Below, one piece after another: positions 8,037 through 15,593 of a stretch of 38,767 bases of DNA (positions within the stretch are counted from its first letter, which is position 1; each line of letters opens with the position of its first letter). Under the pieces are notes generated by a model. The model saw only the letters and a program-made list of their open reading frames with translations. It was not told the origin of the DNA and ran no database searches. This stretch comes from a virus. The position numbers were made by a program, and so were the translations under genes. The stretch covers positions 1 to 38,767 of the IMG/VR virus record IMGVR_UViG_3300042376_000610. One strand, written 5' to 3'.

Positions 8037-8327
8037 ATGGAATGTAAGGATGGTGTCTGCCCGGTACCCTGGGCAACCAAAGAAGAAGCACCTGTCGTTC
8101 TTCCAGATGTAGTAAACCATCCTCCGCATTACACGGAAGGTGGTGGTGTGGAATGTATCGAAGCCATCGAATCCTCTCTTACAACTGAAGAGTATCGTGG
8201 CTACTTAAAGGGTAATATCCAAAAGTACTGCTGGCGAGAGCGTCACAAAGGCGGCACAGAATCACTGAAAAAAGCACAGTGGTATCTAGAGCGCCTTATC
8301 CAGCTTGATGAAGCTCAGAAGGGCTGA
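8037..8327 (+). CDS. DUF3310-family small protein
   Basis: 96 residues from the ATG at 8037. The frame is open back to 7809, but this start gives the length usual for the family. The DUF3310 signature is clear: VNHPPHYTEGG (26-36), ECIEAIES (39-46), YLKGNIQKYCWRERHKGG (56-73) and KKAQWYLERLI (78-88). DUF3310 proteins are widespread in phages, often near nucleotide-metabolism genes, and have been proposed to act as nucleotide kinase-like or accessory proteins, but their activity is not established. Placement downstream of dcd fits. The 3' end overlaps nblA tail-to-tail by 13 nt. Confidence 0.8.
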   Translation: MECKDGVCPVPWATKEEAPVVLPDVVNHPPHYTEGGGVECIEAIESSLTTEEYRGYLKGNIQKYCWRERHKGGTESLKKAQWYLERLIQLDEAQKG

Positions 8328-8620
8328 AGCTCATCTTCATCATCGTCGTACTCGTCGTCATCCATGCAGGCGGCGGCGAGTTCGGCTAATTCCAGATCTG
8401 TCGGAGCATCCCAATCCAATTCAATATTTTCACTTGCCATTAAATCTTTAATAGCACACCACTCCATCATGCGTTGATGGTAAAGGCTAAGCAGGGCGTA
8501 ACGCAGTTCCTCCCAAGTCATCTCTTGCGATTGAAGCTCTGCTTTACGCATGGAAAACTGGAGTTCCAGGGGGAGTTCAAATTCCCGTGGCTCAACTGAA
8601 CGCTCCATCCCACTCTGCAT
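8315..8620 (-). CDS. nblA: NblA-like phycobilisome degradation adaptor
   Basis: 101 residues. Residues 13-61 match the NblA pattern without gaps: FELPLELQFSMRKAELQ, then a short acidic turn, MTWEELRYALLSLY and HQRMMEWCAIKDLM, i.e. the two amphipathic helices of the NblA hairpin with the conserved L-x-x-E-x-QF start and QxMM segment. NblA binds phycobiliproteins and delivers them to Clp protease. Phage copies are a known auxiliary gene in some cyanophages and would free amino acids or alter light harvesting during infection. NblA is normally about 60 residues; here an Ala/Leu linker and an acidic tail (86-97, mostly D/E) are added. An internal ATG at codon 5 is an alternative start. It lies just downstream of the endolysin gene on the minus strand, suggesting late expression. 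Confidence 0.85.
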   Translation of the reverse strand: MQSGMERSVEPREFELPLELQFSMRKAELQSQEMTWEELRYALLSLYHQRMMEWCAIKDLMASENIELDWDAPTDLELAELAAACMDDDEYDDDEDELQPF

Positions 8621-8644
8621 TTGCTTGTTGCAATTATTCTAATC

Positions 8645-9304
8645 CTAGCTAGTGAATAGCAAATCAAGTTCCTGGTCTGGGAAATCGCCCAACTTGTTTT
8701 CATTCACACGAAACGCATTGGCAAACTCTGACAGGATGTAAGGACTGATGCGTTCTTCCAGTTGACGAACTGCACGTACCTCATGGGGAGCGGCGCTGTA
8801 GTTGCGGAAGGCTGTCAGAAGCACTTCAGTGGAAGACCAAGGATTGGCATCGACCTCTTGGAGGAACAGGTTGATCTCTTCCCTGCGGCGGTCCAGAAGG
8901 CCACCAATGACGTTGTGCTCCTCATCACAGATCCAATGGCCCATCTCCTGTGTAGCACCACAGAAGTCCTCTGCCTCGATGCGGTCGATGACGTGGCTGT
9001 ACAGGAAAGGATCCCAGCCGACCGAATGGATGAATGAGATTAAGGCCTGGCGCATGCTGTTGTCCAAACCAAGGTTGAGCTTAGCTAGCTGATTGTCAAT
9101 GACATTGATCTCGTGGAAGAGGTATTCCAGGGCCTTCTCACGAGTACAGCATTGTCCACGCTTGACGGGAGAACCATCGGGATAGAACTGAGTACCAAAC
9201 CCGATGGTGTAGGGATCTTGACCAGTTGTCGGATCGGGGTAGGCTTTTTCGCTATACCCTTCGTATTTGCGGATTAGGTTAACCGCATGCGAAAGATCCG
9301 ACAT
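8645..9304 (-). CDS. Endolysin, GH24 lysozyme
   Basis: 219 residues. The N-terminal T4-type lysozyme (GH24) domain shows the catalytic triad pattern E15 (KYEGY), D24 (YPDPTTG) and T33 (YTIGFGT), then the QALISFIHSVGW-like helix (about 86-97) and GLLDRRREEINLF (134-146), all typical. It cleaves the MurNAc-GlcNAc bond. A C-terminal extension (about 150-219) is unlike T4 lysozyme and may bind wall or have another structural role. No signal peptide is seen, so release would need a holin; two candidate membrane proteins lie at 4440-4775 and 25918-26214. The start codon abuts a perfect hairpin that pairs the AGGAG sequence (see 9304-9327). Confidence 0.88.
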   Translation of the reverse strand: MSDLSHAVNLIRKYEGYSEKAYPDPTTGQDPYTIGFGTQFYPDGSPVKRGQCCTREKALEYLFHEINVIDNQLAKLNLGLDNSMRQALISFIHSVGWDPFLYSHVIDRIEAEDFCGATQEMGHWICDEEHNVIGGLLDRRREEINLFLQEVDANPWSSTEVLLTAFRNYSAAPHEVRAVRQLEERISPYILSEFANAFRVNENKLGDFPDQELDLLFTS

Positions 9305-9327
9305 AGGAGTAACAATTAGTACTCCTA
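9304..9327 (-). promoter_or_regulatory. Hairpin pairing the endolysin Shine-Dalgarno
   Basis: On the minus strand TAGGAGTA, an 8-nt loop (CTAATTGT) and TACTCCTA form a perfect 8-bp inverted repeat. The AGGAG of the 5' arm is the only good Shine-Dalgarno match and is fully paired with CTCCT. The last base of the 3' arm is the A of the endolysin ATG. Folding would mask initiation, so translation could depend on where the transcript begins. Confidence 0.6.
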
Positions 9328-9340
9328 ATATACATAATTT

Positions 9341-9463
9341 TTACTTGCCTTGGCCCCTCATTTTTTTGCGGCCATGATTAGGTAAAGAATTGCGGCCCTG
9401 TCCTTGACGTGTCTTTTTGGGCTTGGACTCAAGTCGCAGTGCGGTTGATTTGGGTTTGGCCAT
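9341..9463 (-). CDS. Small basic protein (40 residues)
   Basis: ATG at 9463, TAA at 9341-9343. The product starts MAKPKSTALRLESKPKKTRQ and ends KKMRGQGK. It is extremely basic (Lys/Arg/Gln/Gly). From memory it resembles the small KTRQGxGxxS...RGQGK proteins recurrent in marine cyanophage structural regions, possibly DNA- or RNA-binding or a minor virion component. No clear Shine-Dalgarno. It sits between the endolysin and an HNH gene on the same strand. Confidence 0.65.
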   Translation of the reverse strand: MAKPKSTALRLESKPKKTRQGQGRNSLPNHGRKKMRGQGK

Positions 9464-9489
9464 ACTGGTGAAGCGTCAGCTCGTGCAGT

Positions 9490-9915
9490 TTAGCGGGGAA
9501 CTGAGCTTCTGGCTCTTCGGTTGGCAGCTTGTTCTTTAGCTGTAGCCCATCGAACATTACCTGGCTCGTAGTGGCCAAGATTATTAATACGATCCAAAGA
9601 AGTACCTTCCGGTCTTATGCCAATTTCGTCAACCAACTCCTGTAAAGAAGTAAAGCGAAATTCAACATTTACATAGTAACCTCGATGTCCAGTCTTGCAG
9701 CGATATTTTGCCTTGTAATAACTTGATCTTGTTCTAAGCATCGCTGGATCATTCTTGACCCCTGTTCCCTTGTTTGTAGGTACTTGACCTTGCTTGGTGC
9801 ACGAACGACATCTCCAAGTGCCGTTTCTTCTACTGTATTGATCAATGCGAATACTTCCTTCGCAAGAGCAAGACTCACAAAGAACATTAACAAAACGACT
9901 GTTGGCGTTGGCCAT
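9490..9915 (-). CDS. HNH homing endonuclease with N-terminal zinc ribbon
   Basis: 141 residues from the ATG at 9915; the frame extends six codons to a TTG. N-terminal cysteines (C13, C16, C18, C36, C39) suggest a zinc ribbon. The C-terminal half has the phage HNH block SLDRINNLGHYEPGNVRWAT (106-125) followed by KEQAANRR, the D-R-I-N-N and N-V-R-W-A-T signature of free-standing phage HNH nucleases. It probably nicks or cuts DNA at a specific site to promote its own spread. The neighbours on both sides are complete, so it is intergenic and not intron-borne. Confidence 0.85.
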   Translation of the reverse strand: MANANSRFVNVLCESCSCEGSIRIDQYSRRNGTWRCRSCTKQGQVPTNKGTGVKNDPAMLRTRSSYYKAKYRCKTGHRGYYVNVEFRFTSLQELVDEIGIRPEGTSLDRINNLGHYEPGNVRWATAKEQAANRRARSSVPR

Positions 9916-9955
9916 TGGGTTCAAGCGACCCAACTATCATACCACTTGACGCTAT

Positions 9956-10255
9956 TTACCATTTTGTTTTATGGCTCCAGTACCTTGCTGACATTTTGTC
10001 AGGGTTAGGATCCTGGGCATTATGCCTAGCGTAATAAGATTTCTTGCGTGCTTTGTCTTTGGCGGTTTGTGGATTTTTACCTGCGCCTTCTACGCCTTGC
10101 TGGCCAAAACGAATGATTTTCTCTTCTCCTCCTTCACAGGCTTTGACCACATGAGATTTGGTTTTATGGCCAGGGGTACGTTGTGGCTTGTTGCAAGGCA
10201 TTGAATCCTTTGCGAGCTTAGCGGCTTTTGCTGCTTTTTTTCGTTTATCTGACAT
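9956..10255 (-). CDS. Small basic phage protein, recurrent marine-phage type
   Basis: 99 residues with Lys/Ala-rich N-terminus (MSDKRKKAAKAAKLAKDSM), a central GHKTKSHVVKACEGGEEKII block, then RKKSYYARHNAQ and a C-terminal MSARYWSHKTKW. The KIIRFGQQG...KSxxARH...MSAxYW pattern recurs, from memory, in uncharacterised small proteins of marine tailed phages. The basic, aromatic-ended composition suggests nucleic-acid binding; function unknown. It ends 40 nt before the HNH gene and starts 6 nt after the large virion protein gene. Confidence 0.7.
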   Translation of the reverse strand: MSDKRKKAAKAAKLAKDSMPCNKPQRTPGHKTKSHVVKACEGGEEKIIRFGQQGVEGAGKNPQTAKDKARKKSYYARHNAQDPNPDKMSARYWSHKTKW

Positions 10256-10261
10256 GTGTTA

Positions 10262-12499
10262 TTAACCGAAGAAAGAGCCAAAGCTGCCAAGAAAATCTTG
10301 AGCAGACGGAGATTTACTAGCTGTTGTCTTGCTACTTCCTATTTTAAAGTATGAGGGCGCACCTTCATCCTCTTCGTCTGCAAAGATGCTGAAATAACTT
10401 TTCTTTGTAGGCAACTCAGGTTCTTTTGCACTGCTGTCTTCAAACATGCTACCGATGGATGACATGGCGGCAAATGGGTCGGACATGTCAGGCATGGAGA
10501 AACCAAATAAACCTTGCATCCCTCCCTTAGTAGCTAACCTGCCGTCTACTTTTCCAAGGTTTTTGTCTTCGTCTGTTGCGTCTGGAAAGAAGTCACGATA
10601 AAACTCAGACTCATTTCCGTTATACCCGGCTTTCTTAAAGATGTTAAAAAGAGCTGTGCCACCGGCTGGTGATTTAGCTTTTTCATCAGTATCCCGCTGA
10701 ATGTAACTAACACCCAATTGTTCTTGCGTAGGCTTAATTTGTTGTTCATTGAGGATGCGAATCTTTTCGCGTATTTCAGAAGCAGGTTCTGTCCTTAAAA
10801 ATTCAGCAAGATAAGCCTTGACTTGATCGGCCGGCGTCTCATTAGGATCCATACCAACACCTTTTAACTGTGTTAGATATTCTTCCGGAAGGTCCTTCAG
10901 GTTTAATTTGTCAACCAGTTCTTGTGTCTTTGTCTCAGCGGAAACAAAGTCTAAGAATACCGGATTACCATACGATGCTTTTTGGTTTTGTAGTGCTGTT
11001 GCTAGGTCCTTTTGAATGAAAGAAGCAAGATCATCTCGTGTATAGGTGTCAGCAACTGGATCATAGCCTTGAGGCTTGCCAATCAATTCGTAATGTAACC
11101 TTGCAAAGTCATCTTTATTGTTGACGTCTAATCCGTATTCATATGCCCACTGTGCCCATGTTTTTCCGTCTTTTACAGCATTAGTAGAGGCTCTATTTTC
11201 CCATGCTCCGTTAACGCTTGCTTTCTGTTGAGCATATAGATTTGCCTTGCTTGTGGCATCTGTACCACTCAGCAATTCAGGATTCAGATAAAACTTAGGA
11301 TCAAATGCTTTACTTGTGGTTTTTGTTGCAAGGTCACTTAAATAGTTATTGGCTTGTTTGTTGGCAAAATCTTTTAATGCACTTGATGCAAGCTGAGTTT
11401 GCAAAACGTTTTGCTCATCTTCTTTCACATCCATATAGCTAACAAATTCCGTGATTGATTTTGATGTATCAAAACGTGGCTTCAAATAATCGTTAATAAA
11501 TTTGTTTGCAAATTCTTGTTCAATCTTGTATGTGGTTGCAGCATCCGTGGGATCTTTAATCTCCTTCATGTTGCGATAACGTTCGGCAAGCGTTTCGTCA
11601 AACCACTTCTGCCAGTTGTATTTAACAGAGGAACCAATCCCTAAACTCTTGTCAAGAGATTTAGAAAGGCTTTGACCAAAACTTGCAAAACCACCGCCGC
11701 CAAGATCGCCAAGAATTGAGTTCTTGATGTCCTGCTTAAAGCCATTGACATCAGGCATACCCATGCCTTGGAACATGGAACTCATCTGCTCTTGTTTAAG
11801 AGTTTTTGAGTATTGGTCCAGGGTTTGCTTGAGGACATCAGCGGAGAGCGCACCAAAGGTTTGTTCCCCTTGGCGGTCAATGTAATCTTGCGTAGAAAGC
11901 TCAACCAAGGAAGTGGGCTGAGCAGACGATGTGCCTAATAAAGTCTCTCGTAAAACTTGACGTTCTCTATCAGTTGGAGGACGCAGTTTTTCTGTGTACT
12001 CGGTAAGCTGTCTTTGTTTACCAGGAAGACCAGCCGGAGAACCAACAAAGCTATAGTCTGCGTGAAGGTAACTATCTAAGTCGGGATATTGTTTGGTGAT
12101 ATCAACGTCTGCAATCTTTTGCCCTGCAAAGGTAACTGCCTTACTTGCTTCTTTCCAGGTCTTAGCTTTATCTGGAACTAAACCAGCGTAAAACTTTGCA
12201 TCAAAGTCAGTAAGATTCTTGCCTTGTTTAGTTGAGTCCCAGGGTTTTATGCCTGCTGCTTTTTCGTAAAATGATTCAATAGTGCCAATGGCATCCGCAT
12301 CGACGATGTCCTTGGACGCAATACCTTTGCTTTGGAGATCTCTATCAATCCCCTCCATCAATGTTTTATAACTTCCTGCAGATCCTTGAAAAGCGTTTAA
12401 GCGCGTAGCAATAAGCTCTGCTGCTTCTTGTTCCTGAGTAGAAGCATCTTCCGCAAGAGCAGGTGTTAAACGCCCGTTGGATACAATAAAACGAATCAT
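10262..12499 (-). CDS. Large probable virion protein, function unknown
   Basis: 745 residues, soluble, mostly helical and rich in Lys, Asp, Gln and Ala. Two related segments are visible: DFDAKFYAGLVPDKAKTWKE (about 98-117) and AFDPKFYLNPELLSGTDATS near the middle. A Gly/Ser-rich linker (GDLGGGGFASFGQSLSKSL) follows a Met-rich stretch. The C-terminal third has acidic low-complexity sequence (ADEEDEGAPSYF). Size, position in the late operon and the lack of enzymatic motifs suggest a tail or internal virion protein. The start overlaps the upstream HNH stop (ATGA), so the two are co-transcribed. Confidence 0.75.
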   Translation of the reverse strand: MIRFIVSNGRLTPALAEDASTQEQEAAELIATRLNAFQGSAGSYKTLMEGIDRDLQSKGIASKDIVDADAIGTIESFYEKAAGIKPWDSTKQGKNLTDFDAKFYAGLVPDKAKTWKEASKAVTFAGQKIADVDITKQYPDLDSYLHADYSFVGSPAGLPGKQRQLTEYTEKLRPPTDRERQVLRETLLGTSSAQPTSLVELSTQDYIDRQGEQTFGALSADVLKQTLDQYSKTLKQEQMSSMFQGMGMPDVNGFKQDIKNSILGDLGGGGFASFGQSLSKSLDKSLGIGSSVKYNWQKWFDETLAERYRNMKEIKDPTDAATTYKIEQEFANKFINDYLKPRFDTSKSITEFVSYMDVKEDEQNVLQTQLASSALKDFANKQANNYLSDLATKTTSKAFDPKFYLNPELLSGTDATSKANLYAQQKASVNGAWENRASTNAVKDGKTWAQWAYEYGLDVNNKDDFARLHYELIGKPQGYDPVADTYTRDDLASFIQKDLATALQNQKASYGNPVFLDFVSAETKTQELVDKLNLKDLPEEYLTQLKGVGMDPNETPADQVKAYLAEFLRTEPASEIREKIRILNEQQIKPTQEQLGVSYIQRDTDEKAKSPAGGTALFNIFKKAGYNGNESEFYRDFFPDATDEDKNLGKVDGRLATKGGMQGLFGFSMPDMSDPFAAMSSIGSMFEDSSAKEPELPTKKSYFSIFADEEDEGAPSYFKIGSSKTTASKSPSAQDFLGSFGSFFG

Positions 12500-12852
12500 G
12501 ATGCTGCTTTATATTCTTGCATGTCAATTAAGTTTACATTCCCTGGTTGCGTCCAGGCTTTTATTGCATCTAACTTGGCTTGATCAAAAAAATCTTGTTG
12601 CTTGTACCAGGTTTCCATATGGGATGAAGCTTTGTTTGCGTTGCAACGGCAACAAGCTGGGATCAAGTTATGTCGATTAGAACACCCTGATTTAAACCGT
12701 GGGATTACGTGGTCAAGACTTGTGGCGTCCTTGCCGCAATAACCACATTTGTAGTCCCAGGCTTGATATATACTTTCTCTGAAACGTTTCTTGGCAAGTT
12801 TTGGAGTTATTTCAACTAGCAGGGCGAGAGGCTCGTGCTGGCTGCAAAACAT
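12496..12852 (-). CDS. HNH endonuclease (McrA-like)
   Basis: 118 residues. Compact HNH fold with zinc cysteines C36-x-x-C39 (YKCGYCGKDATS), the DH pair D47-H48 (LDHVIPRFKSG), N62 (NRHNLIPACCRCN) with C67 or C68 and C70, and a final N73-K74. These are the beta-beta-alpha-metal residues. It could be a free-standing homing enzyme or, since small HNH proteins sometimes aid phage packaging, a terminase accessory; its distance from the terminase genes favours homing. It is the first minus-strand gene left of the plus-strand HTH cassette and overlaps the next gene by ATGA. Confidence 0.85.
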   Translation of the reverse strand: MFCSQHEPLALLVEITPKLAKKRFRESIYQAWDYKCGYCGKDATSLDHVIPRFKSGCSNRHNLIPACCRCNANKASSHMETWYKQQDFFDQAKLDAIKAWTQPGNVNLIDMQEYKAAS

Positions 12853-12935
12853 GCTCTTCGATTGCCGTTAATTCATTTTAAGTTGTCCACACTGTTACAG
12901 GTTTGGGCGTAAAGATAAATTTTAAATAAAGACCC

Positions 12936-12963
12936 TTGACTCCGCGCTGATCTTGTGTATGGT
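12936..12963 (+). promoter_or_regulatory. Sigma-70-type promoter for the HTH cassette
   Basis: TTGACT (12936-12941), 16-nt spacer, TATGGT (12958-12963). Transcription would begin near 12970, about 18 nt before the ATG at 12988. It is the best -35/-10 pair noticed in the window and points toward a single gene followed by a terminator. Confidence 0.5.
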
Positions 12964-12987
12964 AAAAGGGTTGCTACTACCGCCTTC

Positions 12988-13206
12988 ATGGCCTCGCATC
13001 CTGGTTGGGTTTCTGCTCAGAAGCTAGAAGAACTTCTTGGCATTGACCGTAAGACACTCTTCAAGCTCCGCGATGACGGTACCCTTAAGCTTGGTCCCCA
13101 CTATGCGGCATTCCCGGAGACCCGCTCCAGGGATAGCTACCGCTGGAACGTGACGGCAGTACGCAAGCAACTCACAAAAACTGGTATGATGGCAATGGCC
13201 GCCTAG
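12988..13206 (+). CDS. Helix-turn-helix (excisionase-like) protein
   Basis: 72 residues from the ATG at 12988; an in-frame GTG at 12955 lies inside the putative -10 box and is less likely. Sequence: HPGWVSAQKLEELLGIDRKT (HTH), LFKLRDDGTLKLGPHYAAFP (wing), then SYRWNVTAVRKQL. It matches the DNA-binding part of the 4828-5265 product in layout (S-x-x-x-LG-x-x-x-x-T, G-x-HY, P, R-W). Probably a small transcription regulator or recombination-directionality-type binder. The gene is a self-contained promoter-gene-terminator unit, opposite in direction to the surrounding late genes, like a phage moron. Confidence 0.75.
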   Translation: MASHPGWVSAQKLEELLGIDRKTLFKLRDDGTLKLGPHYAAFPETRSRDSYRWNVTAVRKQLTKTGMMAMAA

Positions 13207-13225
13207 GGGACGGCCGGGGGAAAAG

Positions 13226-13257
13226 AAACGGTCCTGTCAGTGATGGGGCCGTTTTTT
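13226..13257 (+). terminator. Rho-independent terminator, probably bidirectional
   Basis: A stem of 28-34 with 46-52 (ACGGTCC / GGGCCGT, counting from 13200), with an 11-nt loop, is followed by TTTTTT (13252-13257). The opposite strand also ends in a T-rich run (TTTCTTTT). It lies between the converging HTH gene and the minus gene ending at 13256, whose stop codon overlaps the T tract, so it can serve both. Confidence 0.8.
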
Positions 13258-14785
13258 ATGGCTTGTAGGGCCTGCCGTCTTTATCAAACATGGTAAAGCC
13301 TTGCATCAAGATAAACTCTGGTGGAACGTTGAATAGCTTCTGCATCATTGGCATCATCATCACGGATTGACAGTTGTAAGGAGGTACATCCATCTGCGCC
13401 AGGGAAAAGTTATTCAACAGGGAGGATTTAATGGATTGCTGTTCACTTTCTGTTTGATCGACAAGGCGTTGTTCCCATGCCGTCATACTTTCTCTCCCAA
13501 CAGGAAAATCAGAAGGCTCTGGTGGAAATGTGTTGTCTGCAAACTTAAGTGCGTAGATATGCTTGCAGTAACGCATCTCATCAAGCAACGGTTCCCAGTT
13601 GTCTGTTAATGAGATAAGCTCTCCTTGCTCAGCAGTATAGTCATTGTATCCAGGTAAGCCTTCTGCCCTGGCGCCTGTAATGCCTGGGTTCGCGGTACTC
13701 CTGATGTAAGTGGCACCAAAGTCAGCGTAGATCCCTGGGTTGTCTCGTGTCGCTTTATTGTCAACGACACTGTCGGCAACATTGTAAGGAAGTTGGAATC
13801 CAGAAGGTGCATAGACCTCCATCTGACGATTGATATTGCCAGGTGTCATGGCACTGTTGTCAATCTCGCCGCCTCTCCTCACTAACTCAAAACGTCCTGG
13901 CTTAACAGAAGATGCGCCACTTCTTGGGAAACGCGTCTTAATGCTCTTCGTGATATCCCGCATGAATGCGTAATCACGGTGCGTAAAATCCTGGCAAGAA
14001 CAACAAAATCGTGCGCCTGTAATGATGTATCGACCAGGGGTAAAACTAATGGGAGATGGCGTTAAGTACTCTTGGTCAGGTGTGACCTGCACAGATCCAG
14101 CCTTACGCAAGGTAAGGATGCCCGTTGTCGGGTTTGTAGCTGTCAGTACAGCTTGTACATAACCATACCGTTTTTGTGTTGTAGGGTCAATCGTGTCCTT
14201 GTCAATAATTTGACCACCTGGAGTGATGACGCGATCTTCGATAATTTCACTGTTCAGTGGAGTGAGCCCCCCTGGTACCCCTGGAACAGCAACATAAAAA
14301 GGCGGAGGAAGCGGGTTGGCTACACTCCAAGATCCCGCAAGCTTTACATACCAATTCTCAGTATCTTCTGTAACCGATTCAATGTAAAGACCGCTTGTTG
14401 TGATGGGATCAACGAGTCGATCACTACGCATGGAACCGGCATAACGCCAGCCAGCCCAATGCATTCCCATCTCTTTGTTCTTGGTCGGGAACCCTACAAA
14501 CGTCCCGGAAATGATTGGTGCAGGGTTTGCAACAGAACTTGGTGTGCCAGATGGAACAGGAATTTGATATTGGAAAGGATATTCGTAGCTGTTGTCGTAG
14601 AAGGTAGCCGTTGCCAACTCATACCCACGACGCCAACGAGACCAGGCTGATTCCCTGTTTGCTGCGTAAATAGAATCTGGTACTGAGCCACGCGAAAACT
14701 CAGTCGTGATCGGCTTTATCCCATTGGGAGCACTGACCACTGACTGAGTGAAATTACCAAAAGAGCTTCCACTCTTTTTGGCCAT
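13256..14785 (-). CDS. Virion protein with a split SWIM-like zinc site
   Basis: 509 residues. N-terminal MAKKSGSSFGNFTQSVVSAP, then beta-rich, Pro/Gly-rich sequence. Residues 261-266 read CCSCQD and residues 407-412 read CKHIYA: exactly the two halves of a SWIM zinc finger (CxC...CxH), but with 142 residues between C264 and C407 instead of the usual short loop. The inserted part contains R-rich and Gly-rich segments. The Met-rich C-terminal end (SVMMMPMMQKLFNV, PPEFILMQGFTMFDKDGRPY) is hydrophobic. Position among structural genes suggests a tail or neck component; SWIM domains bind DNA or protein, so genome contact in the virion is conceivable. No SD before the ATG. Confidence 0.75.
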   Translation of the reverse strand: MAKKSGSSFGNFTQSVVSAPNGIKPITTEFSRGSVPDSIYAANRESAWSRWRRGYELATATFYDNSYEYPFQYQIPVPSGTPSSVANPAPIISGTFVGFPTKNKEMGMHWAGWRYAGSMRSDRLVDPITTSGLYIESVTEDTENWYVKLAGSWSVANPLPPPFYVAVPGVPGGLTPLNSEIIEDRVITPGGQIIDKDTIDPTTQKRYGYVQAVLTATNPTTGILTLRKAGSVQVTPDQEYLTPSPISFTPGRYIITGARFCCSCQDFTHRDYAFMRDITKSIKTRFPRSGASSVKPGRFELVRRGGEIDNSAMTPGNINRQMEVYAPSGFQLPYNVADSVVDNKATRDNPGIYADFGATYIRSTANPGITGARAEGLPGYNDYTAEQGELISLTDNWEPLLDEMRYCKHIYALKFADNTFPPEPSDFPVGRESMTAWEQRLVDQTESEQQSIKSSLLNNFSLAQMDVPPYNCQSVMMMPMMQKLFNVPPEFILMQGFTMFDKDGRPYKP

Positions 14786-14787
14786 GA

Positions 14788-15570
14788 TTAGAAGAAGCCG
14801 CCTTGAGCAACGATGTGAGCGCCAGGGTTGTAGCCAGAGATGTTAGGCCCGTCTGGGAACACACCAACGTAAATACGGTCGCCACGTTCCAGGTAGATAC
14901 CCTTGTTGCGCAGAGGAGCTGTGGAGCCAAGGCCAGCGGTATTGCCTGCTTGTGCCACAGGAGCTGCCAGTTGCGGCATCAGATCCGAACAGTCGACTGT
15001 ACCACTGTTGGCAGGGACTGTCTTGGCAAACAACACACGGTAATCACCTGACGCAGGGATGGGTACCGTCGTTCCACGGGTGTGGTAGAACACGAAGGTG
15101 ACAGCAGGCTGGTAGCCGTAAGCAACACCGTTGTACGTGAAACCACTCGATGTACCACCTGAGTAGTGCAGAGCGGTATTGACGCCCGTCAAGGTCGTTG
15201 CACCGGTGTAGGTGTAGTAACCAACGCCACTGGCCGGTGTGGTTGCAGTGATGACGCCTGTGGTTGTTACATGTACGATCTGTCCACTGACCAGGGAGAT
15301 CACAGTGCCTGAAGTAGAGGCATTGATGATGTAGTCAGGCGAGCGATAGAAGTCGTTACGGCTGATTGTAATCGAATCAACAACGCCACCATTGTTGTTG
15401 TCTTCCTGAATAGCAGCATCCATGTCGACCAGGATCGACGGTGCTTGTCCACCTTGAACAAAAAGGGTATTAGCAGTGGAGCTACCAACCGTCTGTGTGG
15501 TTACTCGAACCGAATCAAATAACGGACGATCGATTAATAGGGGCTGTTTGTTTGTGCTAGTACTCGACAA
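14788..15570 (-). CDS. Probable virion surface/decoration protein
   Basis: 260 residues, rich in Thr, Gly, Val and Ser with few charges, beta-structured throughout, ending LERGDRIYVGVFPDGPNISG...AHIVAQGGFF. The LERGDxIYVG motif resembles, from memory, small structural proteins of cyanophages. The frame has no usable ATG; a TTG at 15570 (TTGTCGAGTACTAGC) gives the N-terminus SSTSTNKQPLLIDRPLFDS, with AGGG upstream. A TATAAT box precedes it by 23 nt. It ends 2 nt before the SWIM-like gene start, so the pair is probably expressed together. Confidence 0.7.
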   Translation of the reverse strand: MSSTSTNKQPLLIDRPLFDSVRVTTQTVGSSTANTLFVQGGQAPSILVDMDAAIQEDNNNGGVVDSITISRNDFYRSPDYIINASTSGTVISLVSGQIVHVTTTGVITATTPASGVGYYTYTGATTLTGVNTALHYSGGTSSGFTYNGVAYGYQPAVTFVFYHTRGTTVPIPASGDYRVLFAKTVPANSGTVDCSDLMPQLAAPVAQAGNTAGLGSTAPLRNKGIYLERGDRIYVGVFPDGPNISGYNPGAHIVAQGGFF

Positions 15571-15593
15571 TGTTCTTTACCCTAGTTGTTTAC

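Noticed and set aside
14072-14650. Plus-strand open frame of 192 codons opposite the SWIM-like gene
   Set aside because: Cys/Arg-rich shadow without initiation signal.
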